DNA from: Fremontodendron californicum
Taxonomy: Eukaryota > Streptophyta > Magnoliopsida > Malvales > Malvaceae
Direction: 5' to 3'
Length of the DNA stretch: 64,000 nucleotides
Assembly: GCA_030761205.1 (NCBI GenBank)
Contig: JAULJL010000024.1
Location: 21,694,126-21,758,125, forward strand
A program made the translations under genes and the position numbers. The notes beneath the pieces were generated by a model. The model searched no databases. It was given only the letters and a program-made list of their open reading frames with translations, and was not told where the DNA came from. Below, in pieces: positions 25,997-39,289 of the stretch; the first letter of the stretch is position 1, and every line of letters starts with the position of its first letter.

Positions 25997-26343
25997 TGTC
26001 TAGTTTTGTTGAAATGGAACCAAGAATTTTTCGAGAATGTAAGGCCCTTGTGAGGAATTTACAGGGGAGATTGGAAATACTTGCAGTGTCTATGCATGCT
26101 GAGGGGGATACCCAGGTTGATTATTATGATGATGAGAATATATCATTACATCTACCCAAGGAATCTGCTGATTCAGTGCCATCAAGTGATTCCAAACAGT
26201 ATAGAAATCACTTCAAGAGTGAGTGGCACAAGCATAATTTAATATGCAAAACCAGGCAACTTCCTCCTCTTACTGTACAAAAGTGCTTAGCTGATATGGA
26301 AATGAGCGACTCTAAGTCGGTTTTGTAGGATTATTCATTTTGA
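25997..26343 (+). pseudogene. Terminal exon remnant of a host gene, C2H2 zinc-finger-like
   Basis: About 110 codons of clearly protein-like sequence follow a splice-acceptor-like ACTTGCAG. It contains PRIFRECKALVRNLQGRLE, an acidic DYYDDEN segment, HFKSEWHKHNL and LPPLT, ending DSKSVL, a TAG stop, then DYSF and TGA. The His-rich HFKSEWHKHNL resembles the helix-and-second-His half of U1-type C2H2 fingers of ribosome-biogenesis proteins, but the Cys pair is not seen. The TAG sits where a sense codon would join SVL to DYSF, so the C-terminus looks truncated by four residues. It is probably a fragment or pseudogene: no upstream exon is seen before the solo LTR. The family name is not certain. Confidence 0.5.
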
Positions 26344-27056
26344 CTTGTGATTGCTAAAACTTATGTGGGTGCATATACCATTTCTTTTTTTACGCTCTTT
26401 CGCTGTTTCAAATTAGCTGGACAGGAGCATAGTTGTAAAATTTACTCATGCAAAGTTGTGTCAATTGTAGTGCAATTCGATTAGAAGTTCACTTGTTTCT
26501 GGTTATGTTTTGTGCATCCTTGAATGCATGTTTGTTGACTCTCATACAATAAATCAATTCTTTTCACTCTTCAAAAAATTAACCTTAAATAACGAAAGTG
26601 ACTAAAATTATGTGTTGTAGAGTGTGTTTACGTGTCTGATGTTGTGCGAAGGTGAAATAATAAATCTCTACTGTATGTATTTGGAAACTAAGAAAAATTT
26701 AATGTTAAAAAAGAAAATGAAGCAACATTTAAAAAAGAAAAAGAGAAAAATTACTAAAACCAAATTCTTATGGTTATGGAATTGAAATTGAAATTCTTTT
26801 ATTTTAACTTGCTCTTTCCTTTTTCTTTTTTTTTTTTACAATATTTTGTGATTGTTTTACATGTGACATGTGGAAACAAAGTTATAGAACATTCGAGTTC
26901 ATGGAGTCTCGTTGATATTTTATGTCTCTTATTAAAATGAAAAATAAAAATTCCATTTGCCTTTCCATTTTTTCTTCCCAATTTTTTTTAGACTTGATCA
27001 TTCATGCATTCTTATTGTATTTGTTTTATTTTTGTGTGTTTAAGGTGTTATATATT
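26344..27056. other. AT-rich sequence with no recognised gene
   Basis: May include the 3' untranslated and downstream sequence of the preceding exon remnant. Poly-T at about 26821-26837. No repeat boundary or reading frame could be supported. Confidence 0.4.
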
Positions 27057-27680
27057 TGTTGGGAATAGTGTGGCAGCCCACAACAAGCATTCGAGAAAAG
27101 TAAAAAGAGAACATAATATTTTTAACGTGGTTCAACCCTTCCTGACCTACGTCTACTGATCCCTGAAAGGGATAAGATACTCCACTAAGAAAATATTGCA
27201 ACTTGTAACTTTTGCACGGATAAAGCTACAAACCATCCTTCCACTATTATAACTCACCACCCATAGAGCCCCAATACAACCTCTCTCAAGTGTATAAACT
27301 TTATCTCACAAGTGGTGATGGTGGATGTTTTCTCCCAAAGGCCAAGGTTCTTATTTATAGGTGAACACTCCTTTTGGGTCATCAAAACTACTCAATGTGG
27401 GATTAGGACTGCCCTTGGCTTAACCAAGTTACTTGATGTGGGATGAGCACTCCTACTCAATGTGGGACTTGGACTCAACATACTCAACAAATCCTCTCTT
27501 AAGTCAAAGTCCGGCTACTCAATGTGGGACTTGGACTCAACATACTCAACAAATCCTCCATTAAGTCAAAGTCCCAATTACCTCTTGACAGCAACTCTCT
27601 TCCCTCGAACCAAAAGCCTATGGGCAATAACTCAGCAACTCTCTTACTCTTCTTCCTCGAACAAAAAGCTACTTGGCTAC
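27057..27680 (-). mobile_element. LTR-like fragment of another retrotransposon
   Basis: One edge is TGTTGGGAATAGTG (minus strand ends CCCAACA). Internal features are AACGTGGTTCAACCC, repeated minus-strand CCCACATTGAGTAG units, a direct repeat at about 27456-27505 and 27515-27562, and a minus-strand TATAAATA box (27352-27359). Repeated CCCACATTGAG upstream of a TATA box is a familiar pattern of plant LTRs. No coding part is present and the other edge is cut by the Ogre LTR at 27681. A solo or truncated LTR is the best reading. Confidence 0.5.
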
Positions 27681-28620
27681 TGTCACAACCTAAAAAATAA
27701 CAAGTCTCATCGCGAGACTTTTACTCTTTAAGCGTGACATTGGGGGAAACAGAGGAAAAGACGACTTAATTTCTCTTAAAATAAAATGAGGGTTTGAAAA
27801 CGACCTCGAAAAAGACATGGAGTCGCCATCAATCTTTTTTGGCTAGGTGTGAACGGCCACCTATTAAAACCGGTTTTGCAAAATATTTTAAAATTAATTA
27901 AAACATTTTTTTAAAACCAATTTCAAAGTCTGCGTTTTAAACCAGAGAAATCAAAGAAGCGGGTTCAGGAGCCTGTTACGTGCAGGGAAGGATTAGCACC
28001 CCCACAATGCCCGTATAAAACGGTACCTTATTAATCGTGTGTTATCTCAAGTCTCGGTAAAAAGTCGATTTTAAATCTGGCATTTCAAATTAATTCCCAA
28101 TTTTAAGAAAAATAATTCCATTTTTAATTGAAAATGACCCAGAATTTATTAATTCAAAATTTTCCTATCTTCCCCGACAAAATCGGCAAAATGTAGAAAT
28201 TTTTATTTATTCGAAAAATCTCCGAATCATTTTTATTTTTTGAAAGAAAGATATTCCTTTATTAATGATAATTGATGATATCCTCCCCAGCAAACCCGAC
28301 AGAGAACTCATGAATTATTTTAACTCGAGAATATCTTTATTTTTATTAAAAATCATTATCTTTTTCAAAACATTTCAGAAAAGATGAATATGAACATGTA
28401 TGACATAGTAAAGATGACATAGTCAAAAATATAGATGATATAATATAACCTAAATGACATGATATAATCTAAGTGACATAGTATATTCTAAATGACCTGA
28501 TATAACCTAAGTGACATGGCAAAATCTAAGTGACATGGTATATTCTAAATGACATGGAAATATAATTAATAACATGAAATGATATGAAACATAAAATAAT
28601 ATTATCATGAAATTTGCATG

Positions 28621-28652
<32 letters not shown>

Positions 28653-31600
28653 CAATGCATGAACATAATAAATCCTAAATGATATGACAAAAATAAATAA
28701 TGACTAAACAAGAAGCAAATAATAACATAAAATATTCACAACCATATAAAAATCAATATAACATCATGAAATATAAATCAAAATAATAACATTACCATAG
28801 AAATATTCATAACAAAAATCATATATCATATAATATGCACGAACATGGAAAATGCAATACATGAAAGTATATTTTTTTCCTTTAAATAAGGAAATCCGTA
28901 TATCTAAAAAGATATCCGACTACCTTAGGAAAATATATCAAATTAAATTTTCTAAATCAAAAATACTTTGTGATTGGTTTGAAAACAATTTTAAAAATTT
29001 TGGATGAAAATGGCACTAAGGCCGAAACCCCCTTGAAAAATGCTCTATTTTCCTAACTTTGAAAATCCGGACTTGATCACCCTTGACCCGAGCTTTATAA
29101 AATCATTTTTTAGGATTAGAATGGCTTAGAAATCAACCTAGGAAAGTAGCTATGGTTCTAAATCAGCCCCTCTTAATGCCTTAGCCAAAACAGGAAATTA
29201 TTTTCTTATTGAAATCAAATCTGACTTTTCTGTCCAGTTTTAAACATAATTTTCTTTGCCTATTTTTAAATTTTCAAAAGAATCTGAAAAAATTATGGGA
29301 GACTCAGAACATGTCGTATTCTATGGGAAAAAATTGGATTAATTTTTAGACTTAGGATATCCTACCAGAAAAATGATAAAAATTCAAAACACTGGGTGAA
29401 AAACTGTTCAGCCAAAAACCATTTTTAAACCTTTGAAAAAATCATTCAAAAATCAGAATAAAAATGTTGGAGACTCCTCTAAGGACCTAAAAACAGTAGT
29501 AAAAATTTCTAAAAATTTGGACAAAGATTGCCTAATAAAAAAAATCACAAAGGTAGAAAATCCAACTTGACAACTTCTTAATTTTTCGCAAGCATGCTCT
29601 TGTGAGCTTGGCTTTGACCCATTGATTGGCCTAAGTCAAAAATCAAGTGGGATGATATGAAATGCATGAACAAACAGAAAGTTAAATGCATGAAATGCAT
29701 GATCTAAGGCCCAAATGACATAGAAAATGCATGGCATAAAAGATAACCTAATACCAAACATGAAATTGCATGGCAATAAATGCAACCTAGACCTAATATG
29801 CATGAAATGCATGGCAATACAAAGATGACCTAAACCTAATGGACACGAAGATGCATGGCAATACCAGTATGATCTAAGACCTAATATGCATGGCAATACA
29901 AAGATGACCTAATGCTTAAAATGTCATGAAAATGCATGGCATTACAAAATGACCTAAGACCTAATATGAGCATAAGATATGCATGGAAGTAACATGAGCA
30001 TATAATGACCAAATGAACATAAAACAATACATGAACATGGCACAACCAATACACAATCTCATGGCATAATAATGCAAAGCATGAATGAAGACATGGTAAT
30101 CACATACTCAAAATGAAGATGCAAATGCACAAGGCAAAAAAGCATGTAGAAACCGAATGGACATGAAAATATGTAAGGAAATGTAGCAAGGCAATAACAC
30201 TAACACATGGCATAGTAAATCAAATACACAATATCATGGCATAAAGATGAAAGCATAGCAACTTACAAGACGAAAATGCACACACAAGGCCAAAATAAGC
30301 ATGGAAGCCGAATGGACATTAAATGTAATGTGAGATCCTAGCATGGCAATAACGCAAACACATGGCATGGCACATCATGTAACGCTATCGTACCACAACC
30401 AAGCCATTCTACCACAACCAAGCTATCCTACCACAACCAAACATTGGAATAAAATCAAACACATGGCATCATGCTCAAGAATACCATTCGGCCATGGCTT
30501 AAAAAATGTAGTAAAAAAATTATTTTGATATTTTTTTGATGAAAACAAAAGGTAGGAACCTTTTAGAACTTGTTTTGAAAAACAATTTTATTTCATGAAA
30601 GATAATAAAATAACAATGAAAATAACAAAATCATATCAATAAAGCATGGAGGAGAGCATGAAAGAAAATAGCTACCTTGCTTTAGCTTTCCAAATCAAAG
30701 GGTAGTAAGAAAATCCCTTCTTTTTTCTTTCTCTTTTCTTTTTCCCCTTTCTTTTTTTCTCAAGAATAGCTACTATTTTTCCTCCTATGATCAGTCCAAA
30801 GAACCCCCCCCCCAAATGAAATGAAAACACCCTCCCCTATATGGTAGTGAATGGTCTCTAAATGATGTAGGATGTTTCATTTTTTTCCTAGCTCGTTTGA
30901 TCCAAAGGCCACTAATCAAAGATGCTAAAATTGTGAAATTACCACGCTTAGATTAAGTGATCAGCCCCTAACAAATACTTCTATTCAAAAATATGTAACC
31001 ATAATGTTGACATCCTTCCTCTTCATTCATTTGACCATGTGGCAAAATTACAAAGGCTTGTTCAAAAAATAACCACCTTATTATCAATTTTGGCCTTTAG
31101 ATGAAAGAACTCAGCAAAATTCATTCTCCTCATGGGCTGGCCGAATGGCCCTTCAAATTCCAGCCCTCTCCCTATTTTTTTAAATTGCAAAAAAGGCCCT
31201 CTTCGATTTCTTCGATAAAATTGCACTTTAGTCCCCCAAACTTGATTAAATAGAAAACGAACTCCAAATCCGGATTTTATTTTTTCAATACTTCCTAAAT
31301 AATATAAAATTGAGTTCTGGAAGTTTTGATAATTTTTCGAGTCCATTTGCTATTTTTTCCCGGATTTATCTTCCAAATTTGCCCTAAGTGCACCTGAACT
31401 TTTGCCATTTTTCAAACAAGCTTCGATTCCCAATTTTTTCTTTTCCAATCTCTTCCAAATAATATAAAATTGAGATCTGGAAGTTTTCATAATTTTTTGA
31501 GCTCATTTGCTATTTTTCTCGAATTTATCTTCTGGAATTTCAGCTTAGTGGGCCCGAAATTTGCCATGTTGCAAACGAGATCCAATTCAAGATTTTTCTT

Positions 31601-32494
31601 TGTCGATCTCTGCCAAATGACATAATATTGAGATCTAGAAGTTTTGGTGATTTTATAAGCTCATTTGCTATTTTTCACGGATTTTCCAAATTTGCCCTTT
31701 AACCTCCGAAGCCTCGATTTTACTCAAAACAAGTTCGATTTTTCAGATTTTATTTTTCCAGGTCTTTGTTATAAATTGAATATGAGTTGGTCCAAAAACA
31801 CCCAATTTTTATGATCTAATTTCCATCCGATTTGATTTTTCCTTCTTCCAAAATCGGAAATTTTCTCGTTTTTTCGTTTTCCTCCAATCGGCTCTTTTCT
31901 CGGAATTACTTCAAACTGAGCCTTGAGCTATCTTCGTTTACCCACTCTTCATTAATTAGGGGCTTTAATTTTACTGAATAGAGCCATTTCTGCAATTTTC
32001 CCCAATTTTGCCAAAATTCACCAAAAACCCTAATTTCTGATTTTCTTCTAAATTGACTCTTCCTTTGGTTTTGCTTCCGAACGACCTTTCCAATACCCGT
32101 AGTCATTGATTATATTCCATTCAGAACCTCCAATTTTGACCAATTTGACCGTTTAAGCATTTTTCTCCAAATTTTTTGAACTAGGGTTTTCTATCCACTG
32201 AATCTCTGTAACCCATCTTCCAGACTCCATATCTTTTGTTGTAGACATCGGATTATCAAAATTCTTTCACCATTGTTCAATTAAACTTTGGATCTTCATT
32301 TTGAATGAGGGTTGAGTTTTTAGTGATTGACTTTTACGAGTTGACTTTTCTGAGGTTGACTTTTTATGCTTGGCTTCTTAAACAAAGTCTCGGAATACCA
32401 CCTGCAGGATAAAAAGAGCTTTTTTGCATTCTAAAACATCATTACGAAGAAATTTTACCTGATTTAGGGGTCCGGACAAAATTAGGTGCCTACA
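27681..32494 (-). mobile_element. Ogre 3' LTR of the outer (interrupted) copy, 4.8 kb
   Basis: Starts TGTCACAACC and ends AGGTGCCTACA. The polypurine tract just right of 32494 makes it the 3' LTR of a minus-strand element. It holds the dodecamer GGCCGAATGGCC (31139-31150), an ATGCATG-rich stretch (29650-30370), a 29-bp A-run (about 28627), tandem units (31250-31700) and a reduced TTGAC cluster (about 32325-32360). Confidence 0.85.
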
Positions 32495-32508
32495 GCTGCC
32501 CCTCTTTG
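32495..32508 (-). other. Polypurine tract of the outer Ogre copy
   Basis: The minus strand reads AAAGAGGGGCAGC directly against the 3' LTR. Identical in the inner element at 39066-39079. Confidence 0.75.
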
Positions 32509-32935
32509 GCTATTGCTGAGAATCAGGAATCAGACAAAGATAAACCAACACTAATTTTATCCGGTTAGTGAAATCACATATGAAGAAAAGGAAAGGGAGT
32601 TTTCATTTTTTTCATTTTTCATTTTTTTTTTATGATTAAAAATTTTAAAAAGAAGATTTTGTCCTTAAATTGAGTTCCCTCACTAATCAAGGCTCGATCC
32701 GTCTTAAGGAAACAAGTTCGATTTGAAGAGAAGAAAATACCTTGACGACGGTCTCGTGGTCTTATCCTGTCTTGTGCTCAGTTGTGTTTAAAATTATGGG
32801 TATCTCCTCGAGAAGCTTCGGCTCGACGGTGGTCTTCGGGGTTTGACTCATTTGAGAAGCAGAATGAGTTCGATCTGCAAAGTGATGACTTAGGTGGAAC
32901 CAAATCTAAAATGTCGACTTCACTGGCTTACTTCC
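32509..32935 (-). other. Outer Ogre copy, distal 3' untranslated region
   Basis: Closely matches 39080-39290 and 39756-39960 of the inner element (for example CTAATCAAGGCTCGA and AATACCTTGACGAC). No gene. Confidence 0.7.
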
Positions 32936-33546
32936 TTTTGCGCTAGCTACATCAGGCTTAATCACATCTAACATGCCAACTTCACTAGGCTTAAACCATA
33001 CCTGCCAGCTTACATTGGGCTTAATCACATCTAACATGCCAACTTCACTAGGCTTAAACCATATCCGCCAGCTTCCATTGGGCTTGATCACATCTAACGT
33101 GCCAACTTCATTGGGCTTAAACCATAACCGCCAGCTTACATTGGGCTTAATCACATCTAACGTGCCAACTTCACTGGGCTTGATCACATCTAATGTGCCA
33201 ACCTCACTGGACTTAAACCATAAACGCCATCTTACATTGGGCTCGATCACATCTAACGTGCCAACTTCACTGGGCTTAAACCATAGCCGCCAGCTTACAT
33301 TGGGCTTAATCACATCTAACGTGCCAACTTCACTGGGCTTAAACCATAACCGCCAGCTTACATTGGGCTTAATCACATCTAACGTGGCAACTTCACTAGG
33401 CTCAAACCATAACCGCCAGCTTACATTGGGCTTAATCACATCTAACGTGCCAACTTCACTGGGCTTAAACCATAACCGCTAGCTTACATTGGGCTGAATC
33501 ACATCTAACGTGCCAACTTCACTAGGCTTAAATCATAACTGTTAGC
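32936..33546. repeat. 63-bp tandem repeat array, left part (outer Ogre 3' UTR)
   Basis: About nine units built on TTACATTGGGCTTAATCACA and CTAACGTGCCAACTTCACT, each with a half-unit variant beginning GGGCTTAAACCATAACCGCC. The period is 63 bp, a multiple of three, so long frames are open on both strands (minus 32906-33439, plus 32973-33482) as 21-residue repeats. These are repeat by-products, not genes. The array continues at 57863-58640 after the nested element. Confidence 0.9.
33542..33546. repeat. Target-site duplication of the nested Ogre, left (TTAGC)
   Basis: The partner at 57863-57867 is CCAGC. The repeat unit consensus here is CTGCCAGC, so the left copy appears to have two C-to-T changes. 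Confidence 0.6.
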
Positions 33547-36500
33547 TGTCGCAACCTAAAAAAAATAACAAGTCTCATCGCAAAACTTTATTATTCGTTA
33601 AGCGCGACATTGGGTAAACAGATGAAAAGACGACTTAATTCCTCTTGAAATAAAATAAACGGTCTAAGGTATGAAAATGGCCTCGTAAAAAGACATGGAG
33701 TCGCCAACAATCTTTTTTAGCTAGGTGTGATCGGTCACCTATTAAAACCGGTTTTATAAAACATTTTAAAATTAATTAAAAACATTTTTAAAACTAATTT
33801 CAAGTCTGCGTTATAAACCAGAGAAAATCGAAGAATCGGGTTAGGGACTCGGTTACGTGCGGGGAAGGATTAACACCCCCATAATGCCCGTATAAAACGG
33901 TACCTTATTAATCATGTGTTATCTCAAGTCTCGGTAAAAAAGTTGGTTTTTAATATAGTATTTCAAGTTAATTCCCAATTTTAAGAAAAATAATTCCATT
34001 TTTTAATTGAAAATGATTCAGAATTTATTAATTCATAATTTTCCTATATTCTCCGACAAAATTGGCAAAATATAGAAATTTTTATTTATTTGGAAAAATT
34101 TCCGAATCATTCTCGTTTTTTGAAAGAAAGATATTCCTTTATTAATGATAATTGATGATATTCCCTCCAGCAAACCCGGTAGAGAACTCATGAATTATTT
34201 TAACTCGGGAATATCTTTATTTTTATTGAAAATCATTATTTTTTTCAAAACATTTAAAAATATGAACATGAACATTTATGACATAAATAAAATGACATGG
34301 CAAAATCTAGATAATATAATGCAACCTAAATGATATGACATAATATAAATGGCATAGTTTATTCTAGGTGAAATGAAAAATCCTAAGTATCATGGTATAT
34401 TCTAAATGAGATAAAATGATTTAAATGACATGGCAATTTTAAATGATATGGCATATTTTAAATGACATGGAATATTATAAATAATTAAACCTAAATGACA
34501 TGGAATATGATGAAATGACATGTAACATAAAATAATGCTATCATAAAATATGCATGAAAATAAAATAAAAAAATGCATGAACACAATATATGCTAAATAA
34601 TGTGACAAAAATAAATGACTAAATACAAATATGAAATAGCATGAAATATTCAAAATCATATGGAAAACAATATAACATCATAAAATGTGAATCAAAATAA
34701 TAATAATACCATGGGAAATATCAAAGAAAAAATCACATATTCAATCAAATGCATGAATATGGAAAATGCAATGCATGAAAATGTATTTTTTCCTTTAATT
34801 AAAGAAATCCGTATATCTAAAAAGATATCCGGCTACCTTAGGAAAATATGTATATTAAATTTTCTAAAAAAACAAAACTTTGTGATTGTTTGAAAACAAT
34901 TTTGAAGAAAAACTTGAATAAAAATTAAAACCTTTACCAAACCCTTTTAAAATGGCTCTAATTTTCTAAGTTTAAAATCCCGAACTTAACCACGCTTAAC
35001 CCGAGATTTATAAAATCATTTTTAAAGTTTGAAAAGGCTTAGAAACTACCATAATACAGTAGCTAAAGCTTATACCCAACCCCCTCTAAATGCCTTAGCC
35101 AAATTCAACCATTATTCCTCTTTTGATTTCAAATCTGCCTCTACTATCCGGTTTTGACACACGATTTTTTTGCCTCTTTTTGAAAATTCAAACAAATCTA
35201 AAAAAAATACTGGAGAAGAACATGTAAAACTACACGAGAAAAAATTGGATTAATTTTTTGATTAAATATGACTGCCTAGAAAAATCGAAGAAGTTCGAGT
35301 ACTGGGTGAAAAAAACTGTTTTGTCAAAACACATTTTTTTGCCTTTGATAAATTCATTCAAAAATCAAAGTAAAAATTGTTGGAGATCATCCTAAAGACC
35401 TAAGGACAGTAGCTAAAACATTTAAAAACCTTGGAAAAAAATTGGCTAAGTAACAAAAAAATTTACAAAGGTAGAATAATCAATTTGACAACCCTTTAAT
35501 TTTCCACAAGTATGCTCAAAAGAGCATGACTTTGAGCCAATGATTGGCCTAAGTCATACATCATGTGGCAATGACATGGAATGCATGAACATATAGCATA
35601 TTAAATGTATGAAATGCATGGTCTAAAGCATAAATGGTAAAGAAAATGCATGACAATTCAAAATAACCTAGATGCCTAGCAAGAGTTTGCATGGCAATAA
35701 ATGCTATCCTAACTTAATATGCATGCAATGCTTGATAATGCAACTATGACTTGGCCCTAATATGTTATGAATATGCATGAAAATGCTAATGTAACCTAAA
35801 ACCTAAGTAGCATAGCAATGCATGGCAATACCAATATGATTTAAGACCCAATATGCATGGCAATACCAATATGGCCTAGACCTAACATGTAGTGAAAATG
35901 CATAGCAATACTATGAACATACAATGACCAATGAAACTAATGCCAATGCTGGAACAAACAGCAACTGATACACAATTTCAAGATTTGATAAGGCAAAGCA
36001 TGTTACCTAAACAAAATACAAATGCATGACAAGGCAAGGAATGCATGAAGAGGCCGAATATGGTTACATGATACTCTAATGCAATCCTATCCAGTAAATG
36101 ACACAAGTACATGACAAATCATATCAAGATGCATAATGTCATGACATTTTCATAAGCATATGACATACTAAAATCAAAATGCACAAGCTCATGGCATAGA
36201 GATGCAAACAAGTCAAGAGGCAAGATGGAAATACACATGCAAGGCATACTAAATGGAATAGCCGAATGGTCATATACCCCAAATGATGGCATTTTATCAT
36301 ACCATTTTCACAAGCATATGGCATACTAAAAACTAGTAAATAAAACAAGGAAAGTTAAGCTCCATGGTTGGTATCAAATGGGCATAGCCTCTCACGTAAC
36401 CATAATCACTTGGTCTTGCCAAGATCATAAAGCCTTTTCATTTCAAAAAAAATCAGAAAATAAACCATGTTAAACAACAAAATTAAGGTGAGCTTCATGG

Positions 36501-37784
36501 TAGGTAAAAATGGGCATAGCCTCTCCCCTAACCAATGTCACTTGGTCCTGCCAAGATCATGTAGCCATTTCAACATTTTTTGCTTCATCTTTTTGTAAGA
36601 AATCAGAATATAAAATACTCTAAAAAAACCTTCTAAAAATTATTTTTCTCACAACAACATGCAAGGAAGAAAAAAAAAAGAAAACCAAGGCAAGCAAACA
36701 TGCCATATTCGGCCAAGCATTAATCCATGTAAAAAAAAAATTGTTTTCCACCATTTTGATGAAAAAGAAGAGATGAAAACTTAAGTAAACATCAAAAAAC
36801 TTTATTTCTATGAAAAATATAGTAGGAAATAAGATAGAAAATCAAGAAATCAACATAGAAAACAACAAGAAACCATGCTAGAGCTTGGTAGAGATGACTA
36901 CCTTCAAGCTCTCCTATTGAAAACCTTTTTTTTTCTTTCAAAACCTTTTTCTTGCTAAATTATCTACTGACTTCAGCCAAAAAACCTATGAAAAAAAATG
37001 AAATCACCCCCCTCTAATGGCTTGGCCGAATGGCCCTCTTACCTTTGGATGAAAATTACACTTCTTCTCCTCAAATCTTGGCCCTAGGATTAAGATATTT
37101 TGATGACAACATAAAAATGTCATCTTGCCAATTGATATCAGCCCTTAAGATGTGTACTTAGCCCTTTTAGTAACCTCAGCCCTTAGATGCAAAAGAGGAC
37201 CAATCCCATGCACTCCCTTGCTTGCCCCCTTGAGTGCCTACCCTTGGATGAGTTGTGCTCTTCCATTCTTGGTCATTGGATGAGGGCAACATAAAAATGA
37301 CATCTTTTAGATTAAATCCAGCCCTGAACATGTGTACTCAGCCCTTGTAATGGCCTAAGCCATTGGATGAAAAGAGACAATCCCATGCACTCCCTTGCTT
37401 GACCGAGTGGATGCTTACCCTTGGATGAATTGTGCTCATCTTTTTTTTTTCCATTCTTGGCCATTAGATGAGGGTTCTTTCATGACAAATAAAAATTTCA
37501 TCTTGGCATTTAAACTTGGCCATTGGATGGTGCATTCAACTTTGCTACAAGGCACCTAAGCCATTGGATGAAGGGGGGACCATTTGCAAGGTGTTAGTGG
37601 TAGCATGTGGCTTGATAGTGACTAAGGAATTAAATTGTTCAAGCTTCCTTCTTCTCCTCTATGCTGGCTGACCAAGGGAAGAAAAATCCCAGCAATTCCT
37701 TCTTCTTTCATATTTTCCTTAATTACAAATTTGTCCCTTTTGGTTTCTTCGTTGAAATGACCTTTTTGCCCCCTGAACCTAAAT

Positions 37785-38420
37785 AAATAGAAAACGGACT
37801 CCAAATTTGAATTTTATTTTTTCAATACTTCAGAAATAGTAAAAAATTGAATTCTAGAAGTTTTCAAAAAATTTCGAGTCCATTTGCTATTTAGTTCGAA
37901 TTTATTTCCAAAATTGCCCTTTTTATGCACCCGAACTTTACCATTTTTTAAACGAGCTCCGAATCTAGATTTTTCTTCAGAAATCTCTTCCAAATAATTT
38001 AAAAATGTGATCTAGAAGTTTTCATAATTTTTGGAGGTCATTTGCTATTTTTTCGAGATTTATCTGCTTGAATTACTACATAGGGGACCCGGGATTTGGC
38101 CATTTTGCAAACAAACTCCGAATCAAGATTTTATTTTGAAAATCTATTCCAAATAATTTAAAAATAAGATTTGCAAATTTTCAGAATTTTTGGAGTTCAT
38201 TTGCTATTTTTCGGGATTTATACTGTTGAATTTCTACACAGTGGGCCCGAGATTTGGCCATTTTGCAAACGAACTCCGAATCAAGATTTTCTTTCGCCAA
38301 TCCCTTCGAAATGATTTAATAATGAGATTTGCAAATTTTTAGAATTTTTGGAGTTCATTTTCTATTTTTCCCAAATTTTCCAATTTTGCCCTTTTGCCTC
38401 CGAAACCCAGTTTTGCACAA
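37785..38420. repeat. 130-150 bp tandem units inside the 3' LTR
   Basis: Successive units share AACGAACTCCGAATCAAGAT, then CAATCTCTTC, then TTTTGGAGTTCATTTGCTAT. About four units are present. The equivalent array occurs in all Ogre LTRs here (1630-2260, 7770-8220, 24720-25080, 31250-31700, 56620-57240) with differing unit number. Confidence 0.75.
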
Positions 38421-38847
38421 AACAAGTCTGATTTTTAGATTTTCTTCAAACTGAGCCTTGGGCTATTCTTGTTTAATCATTCCTCATCAATTAAGTGCTT
38501 TAGTCCTACCGAATCGGGCCATTTTTGTAATTCTTCCAAATTTCACCGAAATCCACCAAAAAAAACCCTAATTCTCGATTTTCTTCCGAATTGACTTTTC
38601 TATCAGTTTTTCTTCCAAGTGGCTTCTCCATTACCCGTAGTCAGTACTTATCTTTCATTTGGAACCTTCAATTCTGACCAATTTAATCGTTTAAGCACTT
38701 TTCCCCTACTTTCTCGAACTAGGGTTTTTTTTACTGAGATTCCGTAACCCAACTTTCGACCTCCATATCTTTCAATGTAGACCTTGGATTATCAAAATTC
38801 TTTCATCGTTTTTCAATTGAACCTCAAATCTTGATTTTGAAAGTGGG

Positions 38848-38929
38848 TTGACTTTTTTAGTAGTTGACTTTTTTGGGGTTGACTTTTTTGAGGTTGTCTT
38901 TTTTCGAGGTTGACTTTTTTGAGTTTGAC
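38848..38929. promoter_or_regulatory. TTGAC cluster at the edge of the 3' LTR
   Basis: TTGAC at 38848, 38863, 38879, 38910 and 38925; a further unit is mutated to TTGTC. Same place as in the other LTRs. Confidence 0.35.
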
Positions 38930-39065
38930 TTTTTCTATCTACTTTCTGAGACTAAGCCTCGGAGTACCACCTGCAGGATGAGAAAAGCCTTTTAGCATTC
39001 TAAAACATCAATTTAGGAAGAAAACTTACTTGATTTAAGGGTCCGGACAAAATTAGGTGTCTATA

Positions 39066-39079
39066 GCTGCCCCTCTTTG
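39066..39079 (-). other. Polypurine tract of the 24.3 kb Ogre
   Basis: Minus strand AAAGAGGGGCAGC directly before the 3' LTR. Confidence 0.75.
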
Positions 39080-39289
39080 GCTATTGCTGAGAATAAGGAA
39101 TCAGGCAAAGATAAACAAACACTAATTTTGTACATTTAGTGAAATCACATGTGAAGGAAAGGGAAAAGGGTTTTCAATCGTCATCATCCATTTTTATTTT
39201 TATTTTTTTGAAAAGCTGTAAATTGAAGATTTTCCCTGACTAATCAAGGCTCGACCCATCTTAAGGAAACGAGTTTGATTTGCAAAAGT

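Larger units (their letters stand above)
33547..39065 (-). repeat. 3' LTR of the 24.3 kb Ogre (5.5 kb)
   Basis: Starts TGTCGCAACC and ends GGTGTCTATA, where the usual CA end is now TA. Compared with the 5' LTR it has fewer copies of internal tandem units: two rather than three copies of the TCACTTGGTC-TTGCCAAGATCA unit (about 36350-36570), and it lacks most of the sequence equivalent to 54720-55030. It also holds a duplicated ~250 bp block with CATTGGATGA (37080-37550). Confidence 0.88.

Noticed and set aside
27702..27720. Hairpin AAGTCTC/GAGACTT near the LTR 3' end as a conserved RNA signal
   Set aside because: The stem is perfect in only one copy; others show unpaired changes (for example GCAAGACTT) without compensation.
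32906..33439. 177-codon repeat protein on the minus strand
   Set aside because: Same array as above; there is no evidence of translation and it sits in the 3' UTR of an element.
32973..33482. 169-codon repeat protein on the plus strand
   Set aside because: By-product of a 63-bp tandem array whose period is a multiple of three; the opposite strand is equally open.
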